Shown here: positions 21,031 to 35,420 of the stretch, in pieces
How positions within the stretch are numbered: the first letter of the stretch is position 1
How the letters are laid out: the number at the start of each line of letters is the position of its first letter
Source of the DNA: Flaccisagitta enflata
Lineage: Eukaryota; Chaetognatha; Sagittoidea; Aphragmophora
Direction of reading: 5' to 3'
Assembly (NCBI GenBank): GCA_965153355.1
Contig: OZ231126.1
Location: forward strand, 62,186,001-62,250,000
DNA: 64,000 nucleotides
Translations under genes and position numbers: made by a program
The notes under the pieces: model-generated
Seen by the model: the letters and a program-made list of their open reading frames with translations, nothing else
Told to the model about the DNA's origin: nothing
The model's database searches: none

Positions 21031-21315
21031 AAGACGACGACGCTGTTAAAAAAGAGGATGATGAAAACAACAAAGACGATGAAAACGATGATTAAAACAA
21101 CGGTGATGAAGACAACGAAGATGAAGACAACTATGAAGACGACGCCGATGAAGACAACGCCGATGAAGACGAGGCCGATGAAGACGACGCCGATGAAGAC
21201 AACGACAAGGAAGACAACAACGATGAAGACGACGACGGTGAAGAAGACAACAGTGACGAAGATTACTGTGATGAAGAAGACAATGATAAAGACGACTTTT
21301 ACGAAACTAATGGTG
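21031..21315. repeat. (GAT/GAC/GAA)n coding-like trinucleotide minisatellite
   Basis: Triplet-periodic GATGAAGACGACGCC-type units, most regular at 21118-21240. It keeps both strands open (21019-21435 plus, 20985-21341 minus), but the translation is only a Lys/Thr/Met or Val/Phe repeat. Confidence 0.85.
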
Positions 21316-21380
21316 ATAAACACCAATGACAAAGGTGCCATGGACGGACGAAGCCGTCATTGGAAGGTGTTGATGACGTA

Positions 21381-21855
21381 CAGTAGATGTCGTCTAGACT
21401 TGGAATTACGGGGGAATTCATATAAAAACAAATAGATATAAGAAACTGATATTTAGATTATAAACTAATAAAAGGATGCTTTATTGACAATGGGTGTTGG
21501 TTGAAAATATCATTATTTTGAAAAATTTTTTGAGGGAACATTGCTTAAAACCAAATTTGCTACAACTTTCCCGCAGTATGTTCTGTAAGAATATTGCTAG
21601 TTTAGCTGTTGCTAGAGAGCGTAACTATGTGTGACAAACCTGTGATGCTCCCTAGCAACTGCCAACGAGCGATAGTCTTACAGAACATACTCGGAAAGTT
21701 GTTGCAAATTGCTCGAAAAAATTCTCAAAATATTGATATTTTAGCGGGAATACATGGACATATATTTCCGTAGCAACCGACACCCATTGTCAATAAAGCA
21801 TCCTTTTGTTAGTTATGAATTCCCCTGTATTTCCAAGTCTAGACGACATCTACTG
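21381..21855. mobile_element. Palindromic TA-target MITE, copy 1 (475 bp)
   Basis: Terminal inverted repeats begin CAGTAGATGTCGTCTAGACT at 21381 and end with its complement at 21855. The host dinucleotide TA flanks both sides (21379-21380, 21856-21857). Inner arms pair as well, for example GGATGCTTTATTGACAATGG against 21780-21810 and CAGTATGTTCTGTAAGAATA against 21675-21700. No transposase. TA duplication plus a CAGT tip suggests mobilisation by a Tc1/mariner-superfamily transposase. Second copy at 37373. Confidence 0.9.
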
Positions 21856-21857
21856 TA

Positions 21858-22208
21858 ACTCGTAAGACGCCGAAACTGGAGAAAATGTCAAAAATGGCGC
21901 TGACCAAAACAACATTTAGGCGCGGGACTCATTATCTTCAAACCGGCTAAGAAAGAACAAAGAAAAGACCCCATCACTGTCAACAATTACAGTGCTGACG
22001 TGGTAATTTTTTGTGGGGATAAGTCTTGCATTACTAATTAGTTTTTGGTGTATGTTTGAATGTCTAAGTAAAGCTCGTAGCACTTTCTTTTGTCACAGAA
22101 CTTCAGCATCATCATTACATCCGCCAAACCTGGCATTGAATAAGCTGCGAAATTCACATCAAAGCTCATAGACCATCTTTCTTCAAAATTCATTGATGGT
22201 TAGATAGA
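21858..22208. other. Unannotated spacer
   Basis: Nothing recognised. Confidence 0.4.
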
Positions 22209-22210
22209 CA

Positions 22211-22241
22211 ATGTGTGTGTGCGTGTGTGTGTGTGCACGCA

Positions 22242-22321
<80 letters not shown>

Positions 22322-22352
22322 TGCGTGTGTGTGTGTGCGCGTGCGCGTGTCT

Positions 22353-22400
<48 letters not shown>
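22211..22400. repeat. Compound (TG)n-(GA)n microsatellite
   Basis: TG run with CG/CA interruptions (22211-22350), TCTTTC, then a GA run (22358-22398). Confidence 0.97.
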
Positions 22401-22401
<1 letters not shown>

Positions 22402-22434
22402 AGACAGAGATTGAGTGTAGAAACGGATAAATAA

Positions 22435-22583
22435 AACAAGGCCGGATACACGGCAATCCAGTCGCGGATGGTTGGGCAGGAGCAATAATGCAAAAACCGC
22501 TCGGAATTCAAAAATGTGACATACCGACGTACCGATGTACAGACCGACACGGCAAGGTGGAGTCGCGTGTCCGCGACTAAAAA
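22435..22583 (+). mobile_element. R1 dispersed element, reference copy of the TCGCG subfamily
   Basis: Starts AACAAGGCCGGATACACGGC and carries the subterminal AGTCGCGGAT. The body contains GGTTGGGCAGGAGCAATAATGC and a GACATACCGACGTACCG core. It ends with the hairpin AGTCGCGTGTCCGCGACT and AAAAA. The hairpin's right arm GTCCGCGACT is complementary to the subterminal segment at the other end (9 of 10 here, 10 of 10 in the copy at 32866). Non-coding, 149 bp. Confidence 0.88.
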
Positions 22584-23859
22584 CTAATTAATGCGCTGCC
22601 CTTCAGATAGATGCTTATTGGTTAAGAGACAGAGATGAGACTTAGATTGTCTTACCTTCAGTAAAAAGACAAGCACTCAGACATGAAGCGGCCAAGGCTG
22701 GTTTAACACACCAATATTATTTCATCAGGACGGCATTTCATGGAGACAACTGCAATATAATATCACCATGCAGAGCTTCAAACTCCTTCTACCAAGATGA
22801 ACGCAGATGGTGAGTGTAAAAGAGATAGATTGACTGACAGACATGCAGTTTGGAAAACATATGGACCCACACCACCACCACACACACACACACATACTCA
22901 CAAATACTCAGGTACAGGCCGTACAGCATCTGAAACTGAAAGTTAATTTTGCGGCTCTCTACAACGTGCGCGCTTCATCGGATGGGTCTTTACATCGTTA
23001 TCACACAGCTTCGCATTTTTATACTCTGTTCATATTATGATTTTGTATGGATTGCGAGGGTAGATAAGGCTAATTTGGAAGCATACAGGGGACGTGGTAA
23101 TACATTCATGAATTCGATTGGAGAATGATTGGATTGATTTAAATTGTAAGAGTTGCGTAGTGGGGTACCTAAATTTTTATTCAGGGCTAAATCAGGAAAA
23201 TGTGGGTATAACCTTGTGAATGAAAAGAGTTGATCACTTAGTGATAATCTACGAGCCGTCACTAGGCAGAGATTCGTTCTGCAGACGTGAATTGAGATGA
23301 ATTGTAGTTATTGAAGTTCCGACTGTCGTTTTAAATTGATTGGTCCAAGACCTGCACTGAAACTTGAAAGGTCAAGTAGCATCATTTGTTTTTTGCTTTG
23401 CAATTGTTTTTTTTTCCATGTTCTGTTTTGTGTAGTTACGTATGTCTGTGTTTGTTTGCGTGGTGTGCATTAGTTTAGGTATGCCTTGCCTCTTTATTGC
23501 CCTCATTGAAATGAATTTTCTATAAAGAAATACAAATGAAATACTGATCGATAATCTGTCTCCCATGATTAATTGCAAAATGCTCGATGTCAACCCTACT
23601 GTAACACCACGTGGGCGTCGGATAAGCACAGATACAGTGAATCTGTTTCTTTGGGCAGAGCATATATATTCAGTGAGTTTTTGTGGCTTTTCAGCATCAA
23701 GATAGACAGATAGAAAAAAAAATCCCAGACTCTGCCAATTTCGCGTCAGATTCAGTCGGAATACGGTACGGCCAAAAATAGGGTACAGGACAATTTCTCG
23801 TGTTTTGAAACCAGTTTGAGAATTGGAGATTCGACATCTCAGATGAGAGGTTTCGCCTA
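22584..23859. other. Unannotated spacer
   Basis: A short CA run at about 22868-22900. The longest frame (23372-23941 minus) includes R1 sequence and has no domain. Nothing supportable as a gene. Confidence 0.45.
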
Positions 23860-24021
23860 TTTTTAGTCGCGCACACGTGACTCTACATCTTGCCGTGTCG
23901 GTCGGTAGGTCGGTATGTCGGTAAGTCGGTATGTCCGTCACATTTTGAATTCGGAGCAGTTTTCGTATTACTGCTCCTGCCCAACCGTCCGCGACTGGAT
24001 TGCCGTGTATCCGGCCTTGTT
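23860..24021 (-). mobile_element. R1 dispersed element, TCGCG subfamily
   Basis: TTTTTAGTCGCGCACACGTGACT end, GGTCGGTAGGTCGG core, ACTGCTCCTGCCCAACC, GTCCGCGACTGGATTGCCG and the CCGGCCTTGTT tip. Near-complement of the copy at 22435. Confidence 0.88.
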
Positions 24022-25188
24022 TGTGTTATTTTATTGTACTTTTAGTTGGTCTGGCAGAAAGTATGGACATTTCCTCTCCCTGATATAACTTTTTTTGTTC
24101 TTTATGCTTATGACATCTCACATCTGATATCTTGTGTTTTTCTGATTATGTTTTACGCATGTAAAATCGGGAAAGCCAGTTGCTACACTTTTACCGTCTA
24201 CTGGTGGGGAACGTAGTAGTTAGTATTCAATGGACGTTTCGAAAAAAAACAAACGATGTAGATGTACAAAGCAGGTCGGAAATATATCCCACAAAAAGAA
24301 CTTGTTGGGAAGTGAGCCGTGCGTGTTGCAACATGCACCCGGGTACGAAAGAAAAACAAAAGGGGAAAAAGAAGGAGGTGGGAGGTAGTAAAGAAATGAA
24401 GGAGACGAAAAAGAACAAAAAGAAAAAGCAGAACAAGAGAAGGAAGAAAAGAAGAAATAGGAGAAGATGGAGAAGATGGAGAAGAAGAAGAAGATGAAGA
24501 AGATGAAGATCAGGAAGAAGTATAAGAAGGAGAAAAAAGACAGGAAAAGCTTGAAAAGATGATCGAAAAATGATAAAAAAATGGCAAAAAAGAAATGAAA
24601 AATAAAAGCTTTGAAGGGAATTCGCAGCTGAATGTGGGTTGGATCCCATTCATTCTGGCACAGACCCAGGATTTTCTTTCATTTTTATTTCCTGCTCCAA
24701 GATTCTCTTCGTGCTGAAGATGAAATATCCTTCCACCGTTTGGCCAAAACGTTGAAGAATAAAAGCATCTCACTCTTATCTGCGATTTTATTCTCCAAAT
24801 ACATATCCTGTTCCCCCAACTATAATGAAACCCCCGTTGCTCTCCCCACCACTCTCCTCACTCTCTTCCAGTCTCTCCTCCCTCATTCCTCCCCGCAGTC
24901 CCCACTTCCACGTTACCCCCCCTTCCCCCGTTCCTACCACTCTCATTCCTTACAATAACACCGCCCTCAGCATTCTCACCATTCTCCTGAATCTCACCAG
25001 TCACCACCCGCGCCACTCTCTACGCGTGGAACCTCGCTTTTAAGTGAAAAATCTCCCTCAGGACACGACATTATCTTAAGATTATCTTTTGTTCGTAGAC
25101 GCAGCGAAGGAGTCTTCGTCCGCTTTCGTTTTTCGAGGTCGACACTGGATGGCTCCAGTGCAGATGACTAACTTAAAAGGTGGTAATA
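24022..25188. other. Spacer with purine-rich tract
   Basis: GA/AAG-rich imperfect repeats at 24345-24610 produce Lys/Arg and Leu/Phe frames. A C-rich patch lies at 24825-25020. No gene recognised. Confidence 0.5.
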
Positions 25189-25255
25189 GTCGCAAAAGCG
25201 TTAGATGGTCAGCGGTACCCGCGCCCTGCCTAGGCAGGGGGGGTACGCAGGGTAC
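25189..25255. repeat. R2 outer-block fragment
   Basis: GTCGCAAAAGCGTTAGATGG, CAGCGGTACCCGCGCCCTGCC. Only the outer block is present. Confidence 0.7.
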
Positions 25256-25722
25256 CGGAAGAATTGATTTTTTTCTTGATTCCCATAGATTCATGTCTAA
25301 TTAAGTAGAATCCATTGTCAGATAAATTCTTCCGGCCATAGAAGTTGGATAAAAGAAAGGATGAAAATGTCAATTAGGAAAGAAAAAAATGTTCATCAGC
25401 AGTCATTATAACTTGCATCAACAGAGCATTTTGTTGTTCAACAAAATTGATGCACAAAATGGTCGATCAACACTTCTCTACTTTTTCTATAGCACTATGT
25501 TTCACAATCTTCGAGAACCATTTGTAATCAAAGACTAGAAACTGGCCAAAGAATTTTCCGGTAGTTTATTTTTTCATCCATAAAATTGAGAATAATGCAA
25601 CAGAGAATCTTTAGTTTGCTCGGTAAAAAATGATGGTACCCTAAAAAAGTCTTTTACACATCTAAGGCTACGTTCGTCGTCTGCTGCCTAGGTAGGTTGT
25701 GCTTGAAGTTAAGGGGGTAGCG
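25256..25722. other. Unannotated spacer
   Basis: AT-rich sequence with no recognised features. Confidence 0.4.
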
Positions 25723-26125
25723 GGGCAGCGACCCTGAAGGGGTCGATGACCTATGCTTTCACACATATGTGGGATTTTCTCCTTCTCCTTCTTCTCCTCC
25801 ATCCCCCCCCCCCCAAATCCCAGTCTCGAGGCCCACATTCCAGTCTCGAGGCCCAAATCCCAGTCTTGAGGCCCAAATCCCAGCCTCAAGGCCCAAATCC
25901 TAGCCTAGAGGCTGAGATTTGGGCTTCAAAACTGAAATCTGGGCCTCCTGGCTAGAATTTAGGCCTTGAGGCTAGGAATTGGGCCTTGAGGCTGGGACTT
26001 GGGCCTCGAGACTGGGATTTGGGCCTCGAGACTGGAATGTGGGCCTCGAGACTGGGATTTGAGGGAGGTAGAAGAAGAAGGAGAAGGAAATATGTGTGGC
26101 GTCATCGACCCTTCAGGACCACTCC
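25723..26125. mobile_element. R2 composite element with inverted 20 bp array
   Basis: Left arm GGGCAGCGACCCTGAAGGGG, whose stem CGACCCT/GGGGTCG keeps pairing after a G:C to A:T change. Then CTTTCACACATATG and a C14 run. GAGGCCCAAATCCCAGTCTC units read one way to about 25915 and the other way (GGGATTTGGGCCTCGAGACT) to 26060. An eroded right arm (GTCATCGACCCTTCAGG) follows. Confidence 0.8.
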
Positions 26126-26149
26126 AAAAACCATGTTCGTGGATGAAAG

Positions 26150-26192
26150 GAAGGGAGAGAGAGAGAGAGAGAGAGGAAGGAGAGAGAAAGAG

Positions 26193-26254
<62 letters not shown>

Positions 26255-26262
26255 GAAATGTT
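26150..26262. repeat. (GA)n-(GAAA)n microsatellite
   Basis: GA run to about 26175, then GAAA tetranucleotides to 26255. Confidence 0.95.
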
Positions 26263-26469
26263 GATAGAAAGAAAAAAAGCGAGATAGAAAGCAAGGGAAA
26301 GGAAAAGAGAGAAATAATGAAAGAATTAACGATTGAACAAGAGATCGGAAGAAAACGAAAAAAAATAGTGAAAAAATGGTATAAAAGAAAATGATGAAGC
26401 CAGACTAACAATCGGGGGAACCATTTTAGGCTGAATTTCGGACTAGAGTTACAAACTTACAACTGAAAC

Positions 26470-27240
26470 CACTATAGTCAGATTCGGACTTGAGTGAAAT
26501 AAAATTGGACATCCCTCATTTTCCATTCTAACTAGAGTGGTTTTTGTTTCTTCTTACTCATGGGAATTCTAAAAGTCTGATTTATTCTATCTGTGAAAAA
26601 GAATGTTTTATCATTTTTAGTTGTCTGCTACGCGACACCCTGCTATGTCGGTTGGTCGGTCAGTTGATTGGTCAGTCAGTCAGTCGGTTGGTCAGTTGGT
26701 TGGTTGGTTGGTCCCCTTTCTCTTTTCTGGCGTTTTTGAGCTTTTTGAGCATACAGCTCCGGCATAGATGCCCTAGTGACCTTGCTCCTGCCCACCCACC
26801 CGGCTTTGTTTTTCTCTAATTCTGAATTTATTTTCACTGTTAAGCTTCATCTTTTTTTTAAACCACTTTTTTTATCTATTATCAATAAAGAAATATGAAA
26901 ATTCTATATGCGAATTAAACAATTTATTGTGAAAAATCTAGGAAGGAAAAAAATCTACATTTGTCATTTCCTGTTTTGATATTTTTATCATTCAAAAGAT
27001 AATACTGACTGTTAGAAAAAATGGGAAAATATCATTTTTGAGGAATTCTGATCTTAATATTTTCAAAAAATAACTATTATAGATTTTATCAAGAGATGAC
27101 ATGAAAAAATTGAAGAGTGATGCAAATTAGATTGAAATTAGGCCCAGGAAAACTCTTTTTTTTTTAAGTTGATTTGAAAACCACTCTAGTAAGAAGGGGC
27201 AGTAAAGTTTCAAAACCACTCAAGTCTGATTCTACCTTGA
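26470..27240. mobile_element. Possible old inverted-repeat element hosting an R1 copy
   Basis: The left blocks CAGATTCGGACTTGAGTG (26480) and CTAACTAGAGTGGTTTTTG (26528) reappear inverted at about 27211-27228 and 27172-27192, in mirror order. The interior contains the R1 copy at 26614-26810. The arms are too diverged to set exact ends. Confidence 0.4.
26614..26810 (-). mobile_element. R1 dispersed element with GGTC/GGTT core
   Basis: TTTTTAGTTGTCTGCTACGCGAC end, about 80 bp of GGTC/GGTT/AGTC tetranucleotides, TTGCTCCTGCCCACCCACCC and CGGCTTTGTT. Confidence 0.7.
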
Positions 27241-27373
27241 ATGGTTAAGGAGCTTACTGCCCTCATTTTCAAATGAGGATTCGGCCTTGAGTGCTCTCCT
27301 CATCATGCTTACCATCAGCCTTGATTTAGGTTCTAGGTTGATTGCCGTGGATTTACTTCACGGCAATCAATCA

Positions 27374-27377
27374 CCTA

Positions 27378-27474
<97 letters not shown>
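27374..27474. repeat. (TC)n microsatellite
   Basis: Pure TC run of about 100 bp. Confidence 0.98.
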
Positions 27475-27475
<1 letters not shown>

Positions 27476-27743
27476 TTCTTTTGATATGATCTGAAAGAGT
27501 ATCAAATTCTGAGGATAGGGCTCAAATTTCAAGCTATTAGATGCGACCATTATGAAATTAAGACATTTTCATCAATATTAACAAATTCAGGCGCCTAATT
27601 TCCGCCAGTCTAGTTTATTGTGGAAACTGCCTTATGTGATATTGACCGACAGATGAATGAGAAGCGACCTCTTATTATGAGTCTTAATTCCTTTGGCGAT
27701 CAAGTTACAACAAGCAGTCAGCCACGCCCCTGAAACAACAACA

Positions 27744-28018
<275 letters not shown>

Positions 28019-28500
28019 TCTCATATCTGCCAGAGAATAGCTCGCATTGTATTCGGATTATGGCATTTATGGGTACATCTTTTGTGTGATGCGACAATGA
28101 AGCCGGGTTATCACCAGAAAAACATTCCTGGATAGTGGGCCCAATTTTCCATTCCCTCCTCTCTAGCTCTGTATGCTATTTCTATTGAAAGACTCGAGGA
28201 TTATTGGATTTTTATGTGGCAGTTAAGCATCTCGCTTTAGTGCTTTTCCTAAGCGCTTATTGGCGAGAAAATTGTTATGCTCTATGACGACAACGCAAAT
28301 AATAACAACATCAGCAACATGAACTGGGACCGTTAAAAGGTCGGACTGCATTTAAGTCAACAATCTCCATTGAAAAAAATTATTGTTCCGGTGAAACAGG
28401 AAGCTTACTTTGTTGTATAAGCAATCGTGCTTTTAACGTAATAGTGAAACTTGCCCATTTTGGATTTTTGTCAACAGACTCATACGCTATGGCTGATACT
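28019..28500. other. Unannotated spacer
   Basis: Nothing recognised. Confidence 0.4.
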
Positions 28501-28897
28501 TACTATCTAGGAAATAAGTTTGGAAACACCTTCAAAGAGACATAACTTGACTTCCTGTTGAGATAACTAAACAAAATTCATAAGTATTTTAAACTACGTT
28601 AAAAAATCTACAATCTGAAAATGAGTTATAAACGTGCAGATTGCACCACTGGTTAGCTCTTGAGCCCTAGTTTTATAATTTCATAGATTTTTAATCAGAT
28701 ATCAAGAGGGAAGTAGCCTAATTTTATTGCTAAAATGACCAAAATCCACTATGTTTATCACAATAATTTCTGAGTTGTGATTTACAAACTAAACTTGCGA
28801 CCCTAAACTGGATTGAAGATTGTTTTTCTCTTTTGTTCCAGTTAATATAGATATAAGAATAATCAAAAATGATCAGGTACAAGATTTTTGAGCACAT

Positions 28898-30283
<1,386 letters not shown>

Positions 30284-30340
30284 GTCATTTCGCCATGGAA
30301 TTCAATGAAAATTTGAATAACAGGGCATCCTGGACAGAAG

Positions 30341-30512
30341 GAAGGCAGACAGGACAGACGGACGGATGGACGGACGGATGGACAGATTCCCCCTGTGTTC
30401 TACAGGACTTCGTCCCCTTCGGGGCCGCTGCCCTGCTCCCTCTCAACCTTAATCACTTCCTACTCAAGCAGGGCACGGGTACCGCTGACCACTTACTGCC
30501 TTTGGGCTGCTA
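30341..30512. mobile_element. R2 right-end fragment
   Basis: ACGG/ATGG tract, CCCCCTGTGTTCTACAGGAC, the arm CTTCGGGGCCGCTGCCC, and GGGCACGGGTACCGCTGACC. Confidence 0.75.
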
Positions 30513-30514
30513 TT

Positions 30515-30652
<138 letters not shown>

Positions 30653-31069
30653 ATTTACTCCTCTCCATGTTCTCACCTTTCGCTTTGATGGGAGTGCTTG
30701 ATTCTGTTTGCATATCGCTTCTAAAATTGTAATGGGATTGAGTTTTCGGTAAACATTGCTGGATGGGAAAATTTTTTCGTGTTGATGCAGCGTCGATTGA
30801 CATTTTTCCTTTCTGCATAAAGTTTTCTCTCTTTTTTTATGGAGGTTAACCCCCATTTTTATGCGTCGTTGTAGGCAAGTAGTCAGCGAGAAATCACGAA
30901 GATTTCAGCATGAAAAAAAAGTGTCAGAATCAGCCAACCCCAATACACAGCTCATATATTGCCAAAATTTCATCTCAGTCGCGATTTCTCGGCAGCTTTT
31001 GATCGAGGTGCCCTGATGTAGCCTTGTGGTTCCTTCTCCCTTTTCTGCTTGCACCGTGTTGTCTATCTC

Positions 31070-32211
<1,142 letters not shown>

Positions 32212-32339
32212 AGTCGCGTGCTACATGATTCTATGAGAAGGTCTGACCGTCGGTTGGTAGGTCGGTCGCGATTATTCGGTTGACGAAAAATCGGCAAAAA
32301 TTTGTGTGACTGCTAGTTGGTCGTGTTTCCGGCCTAGTT
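32212..32339 (-). mobile_element. R1 dispersed element, eroded
   Basis: CAGTCGCGTGCTACATGATTC end, CGGTTGGTAGGTCGGTCGCG core, CGTGTTTCCGGCCTAGTT tip. Confidence 0.65.
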
Positions 32340-32420
32340 CTTTACTAGAAAAGTTTTTTTTTTGAAAATCGACGAGGCTGTTTGTAAACGTTTTCGGATA
32401 TACGGTAGGTTTTTAATATA

Positions 32421-32510
32421 CTGACGGACGAACGAACAGATGGACAGATGGACGGATGAACGGATGGACGGACGGATGGACGGACGGAAGGACAGACGGA
32501 CGGATGGATC
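32421..32510. repeat. (ACGG)n microsatellite
   Basis: ACGG/ATGG tetranucleotides of about 90 bp. The flanks do not match R1 or R2 clearly. Confidence 0.9.
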
Positions 32511-32588
32511 CGGTGAGTTTGGGCCGGCTGAAGCAATATGCTGAATAAGCCGATTAGTCGAGCCTGTTAGTTATGGTAAAAGAAAATA

Positions 32589-32671
32589 GTCACAAAAGCG
32601 TATCATGGTCAGCGGTACCTGATGGCCCTACGTGTATAAGGGGATGAGAACGTGAGAGCGGCAGATAGCTT
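32589..32671. repeat. R2 outer-block fragment
   Basis: GTCACAAAAGCGTATCATGG, CAGCGGTACC and GGCCCTACGTGTATAAGGGG, an eroded R2 left end without an array. Confidence 0.6.
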
Positions 32672-32865
32672 GGATGATAGGATAATACAATGATATTCTC
32701 ACATGAGAAATGCGTAGAACAATTGCACAATTAGATACGAACTAATCTTAGAAATATAAGTGGTACCGGAAGAGAGATCGACCGGCGAGGACGCACAAAT
32801 TAAAAGAAATTAACTCAGGGAGACCGGGAATGTTTAGGGTTGCTATAGTATTTGAATGACAAGGA

Positions 32866-33010
32866 AACAAGGCCGGATACACGGCGATCCAGTCGCGGAC
32901 GGTTGGGCAGGAGCAATGATGCGAAACCACTTGGAATTCATGAATGTGACCGACCTACCGACCTACCGACCGACACGGTAAGGTGTAGAGTCGCGTGTCC
33001 GCGACTAAAA
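32866..33010 (+). mobile_element. R1 dispersed element, complete TCGCG copy
   Basis: AACAAGGCCGGATACACGGC start, AGTCGCGGAC subterminal repeat, GGTTGGGCAGGAGCAATGATGC, ACCGACCTACCGACC core, hairpin AGTCGCGTGTCCGCGACT, AAAA end. The subterminal segment and the hairpin arm GTCCGCGACT are perfect complements. Confidence 0.9.
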
Positions 33011-33074
33011 TCGATTTCTCTCGCCGCTTTCTACTCAAGAGTTTAAATCTCTACTTGCTAGGGAAATTGGACCT

Positions 33075-33300
33075 CGCAACTGGAATTTGTTTTTATTAAA
33101 GCCGGGATTCGGGCGGTGAAGATGGAACTTGTTTTTGCAAACTTTGGTCGGACAATGGACATTTAGGTCGGGACTGGGATTTTGGCCTTGATTCCAGAAT
33201 CCAGATTTCAGCCTTAAAGCTGGTATTTAGGCTCTTGGAGGATATGGTTAAGAAAATTCCTCCATGTGAGAAACGACGTGTCTTCCGCCTCTTCCTTTTA
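33075..33300. repeat. Degenerate R2-type array remnant
   Basis: Scattered GGGATTTTGGCCTTGA and AAGCTGGTATTTAGGC units without arms, then a GAGGAATTTTC-like block in reverse. Confidence 0.4.
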
Positions 33301-33457
33301 CGCCCCCCCCCCAAAAAAAAATAGCGTCTTGGCCTCTCCGGCGAAGCGTGTGCAAACTGTGCATCCGCGAACCTCAATTTCCCGCACCCTTGGAACACCT
33401 TCTGCTTCTTCTCGGCGACATCTGACAGCCTTGATGGAGGAACCGGGCTTATCTTTG

Positions 33458-33698
33458 GGGGCGTTTCTAGTCGGAGAAAATCGCGTTTTTAACAGGCCAC
33501 TCGGTCGCTCGCTACGTTCGTTCGCTCGCACCGCTCATCCGCTCATTCGCTATGCTCGCTATGCTTGCTACGCTCGCTCGCTCGCTCCATTCACGGGCTC
33601 GCTCACTCACTTCGCTCACTCCCTTGTGGAACGTTTAGAATTCTTGAACGCGTTTCACGGGAACAAACGCGTTTTTCATCTTCACGAGAAATACGCCC
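33458..33698. mobile_element. R4 element, copy 1 (GC-rich, short TIRs)
   Basis: Left tip GGGCGTTTCTAGTC; right tip CGAGAAATACGCCC, its near reverse complement. The core is rich in CGCTCGCT motifs, with CACTCGGTCGCTCGC, TTCACGGGCTCGCTCACT, CCCTTGTGG, TTCTTGAA and CACGGGAACAAACGCGTTTTT, all shared in order with the copy at 35421. No open frame of note. GC content stands out from the AT-rich surroundings. Confidence 0.8.
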
Positions 33699-33699
33699 T

Positions 33700-35143
33700 C
33701 TTCATCCCCACGGCTGCTCCTAAACCCCACCGCTGACAACGCCGGTTTTGCAATGCAGCCACTTCCGCGCCGGTGAAAAATGCCACCACAGATGCACTGA
33801 TACAACGCGGGAGACTCCCTTTCTCACTCTTTTTTAGTCAAAGGGTACGTGATTCTATAGATAGCTTGGCCCGCTTGTCGAATTGTACTCCCAAAACGCG
33901 CCACTTACCAATCAGTCTTACAGGGCCAAGAACTCTTTTGCGAGCTAGTCACTGAATAACGAACTCTGAGCTGGAAATGAGGACAGGAAGGCCTAATTAA
34001 GCCTTTTTGAATTTCTGCTTTAGTGGATAGACTCTTGACCTTTTTCTAAATTGCAATTAAACAAAAAATCAGTTTTCCTTTGATTAGTCGCCAAAGTTCA
34101 TTTCAGTGGAATTAGAAACTTTCCTTATTTCTCTTATACAAAAGAAGATAGTTTTTTGTTTCTGCCTTTGATTGTTGTCTTCAGAAAACATGTCTTAAAT
34201 GAGTTTTCCCACATTAATTATTTCATTTGCTGAAAACTTAGAAGATGTAAAAAGAATATTTTCCTATATAATATCTTCAGATAAAAGTGAATAAAGATTA
34301 CTTTGACTATCTTTGCTTCTATGACAAAATCATTTATTTCCAATTCCACTGAAGCTCGAATTGCAAAGAGCACTAGTTGTTCTTCATTCCACTAAAGCAC
34401 GACGTCGTGCTTCAGTGGAAATGATTATAACCTAAGCACAGTTTTCGTGATTAAAGGTTGCCTGCTCTTTTGCCTTATTGTCTACAAAGTAAGCTTAGGG
34501 GCTAAGTGGCTGGTATGACTGGTTTGTGTCAGTCCTTTCTGTGCAGGATGATGTTTCTTGGCCGGCTAGACCTACTGGATAATGCTATGATTTCCTAATT
34601 GACAAACAATGCACGCATTACACTCATTTCTTTGACTAAGAACCTTGTTTATTAGAACATTTAGGCTGAGATGTGGAAAAAAATAAGCACAATCACGAGA
34701 ACATCGCCAGCCTCAAAAAGGGGGAATATATGAGTATTCATATTTCATTTGCATAAAAACTGCAGTAATTAAAAAGAATTGTGGAAGTGATACTGATTGA
34801 TTGTAACAATTGATCGCAATCACTCTTAAACACATACATTGGAATTTGATTTTTTTATAATCAAGATTTTAGTTCTCATATCCATTAAATTGGCGATCAG
34901 AGTTAGGTAACCAAACATAAAAAAAACATTCCTGTATAATTTTGGATTGGAGAAATAAGAACATTTTAAAAACATTTTAGCCTCAAATCGCTGCAAAAAT
35001 AAGAACACTGAGCCTCAGAAAAAAATTACGTTCTTATAGAAAGAAATGAGTGTACTTTGTACGGCCTTTTTCGCCCTCGACCTCACGCAGACGCGATTCC
35101 AAAGTGCTTTTTTCCTCTTTTCTGTATCACGTGGGTTTTGCCC

Positions 35144-35147
<4 letters not shown>
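33700..35147. other. AT-rich spacer with a short perfect-type palindrome
   Basis: 34388-34421 is a 34 bp palindrome centred on ACGACGTCGT with TTCCACT/AGTGGAA ends. A half-copy TTCCACTGAAGC lies upstream at 34339. No gene recognised. Confidence 0.55.

Positions 35148-35231
<84 letters not shown>
35148..35231. repeat. (AG)n microsatellite
   Basis: Pure AG run of about 83 bp. Confidence 0.98.
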
Positions 35232-35233
<2 letters not shown>

Positions 35234-35420
35234 AGCTGAGTTTTCTGAGCCTCTGCTTACCCACAAACCTGCTCATGTCCATCCGCATTACTGCTCCTGC
35301 CCCCCCCCCCGACAAACCCCCAGCGGTACCCTTGGATTGAACATGAACTTGGAAACGTAGGGTCTGCTTTTGACCCCCGAAGCTTTGGTCCATTTCACTT
35401 TCTAACCCCCGCCATTTTGG

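Noticed and set aside
21019-21435. Lys/Met/Thr repeat protein
   Set aside because: Trinucleotide minisatellite open on both strands; the C-terminal part runs into a MITE terminus.
33500-33620. CpG island promoter
   Set aside because: The GC-rich sequence is the repeated core of R4, found again at 35421, so it is explained by the element.
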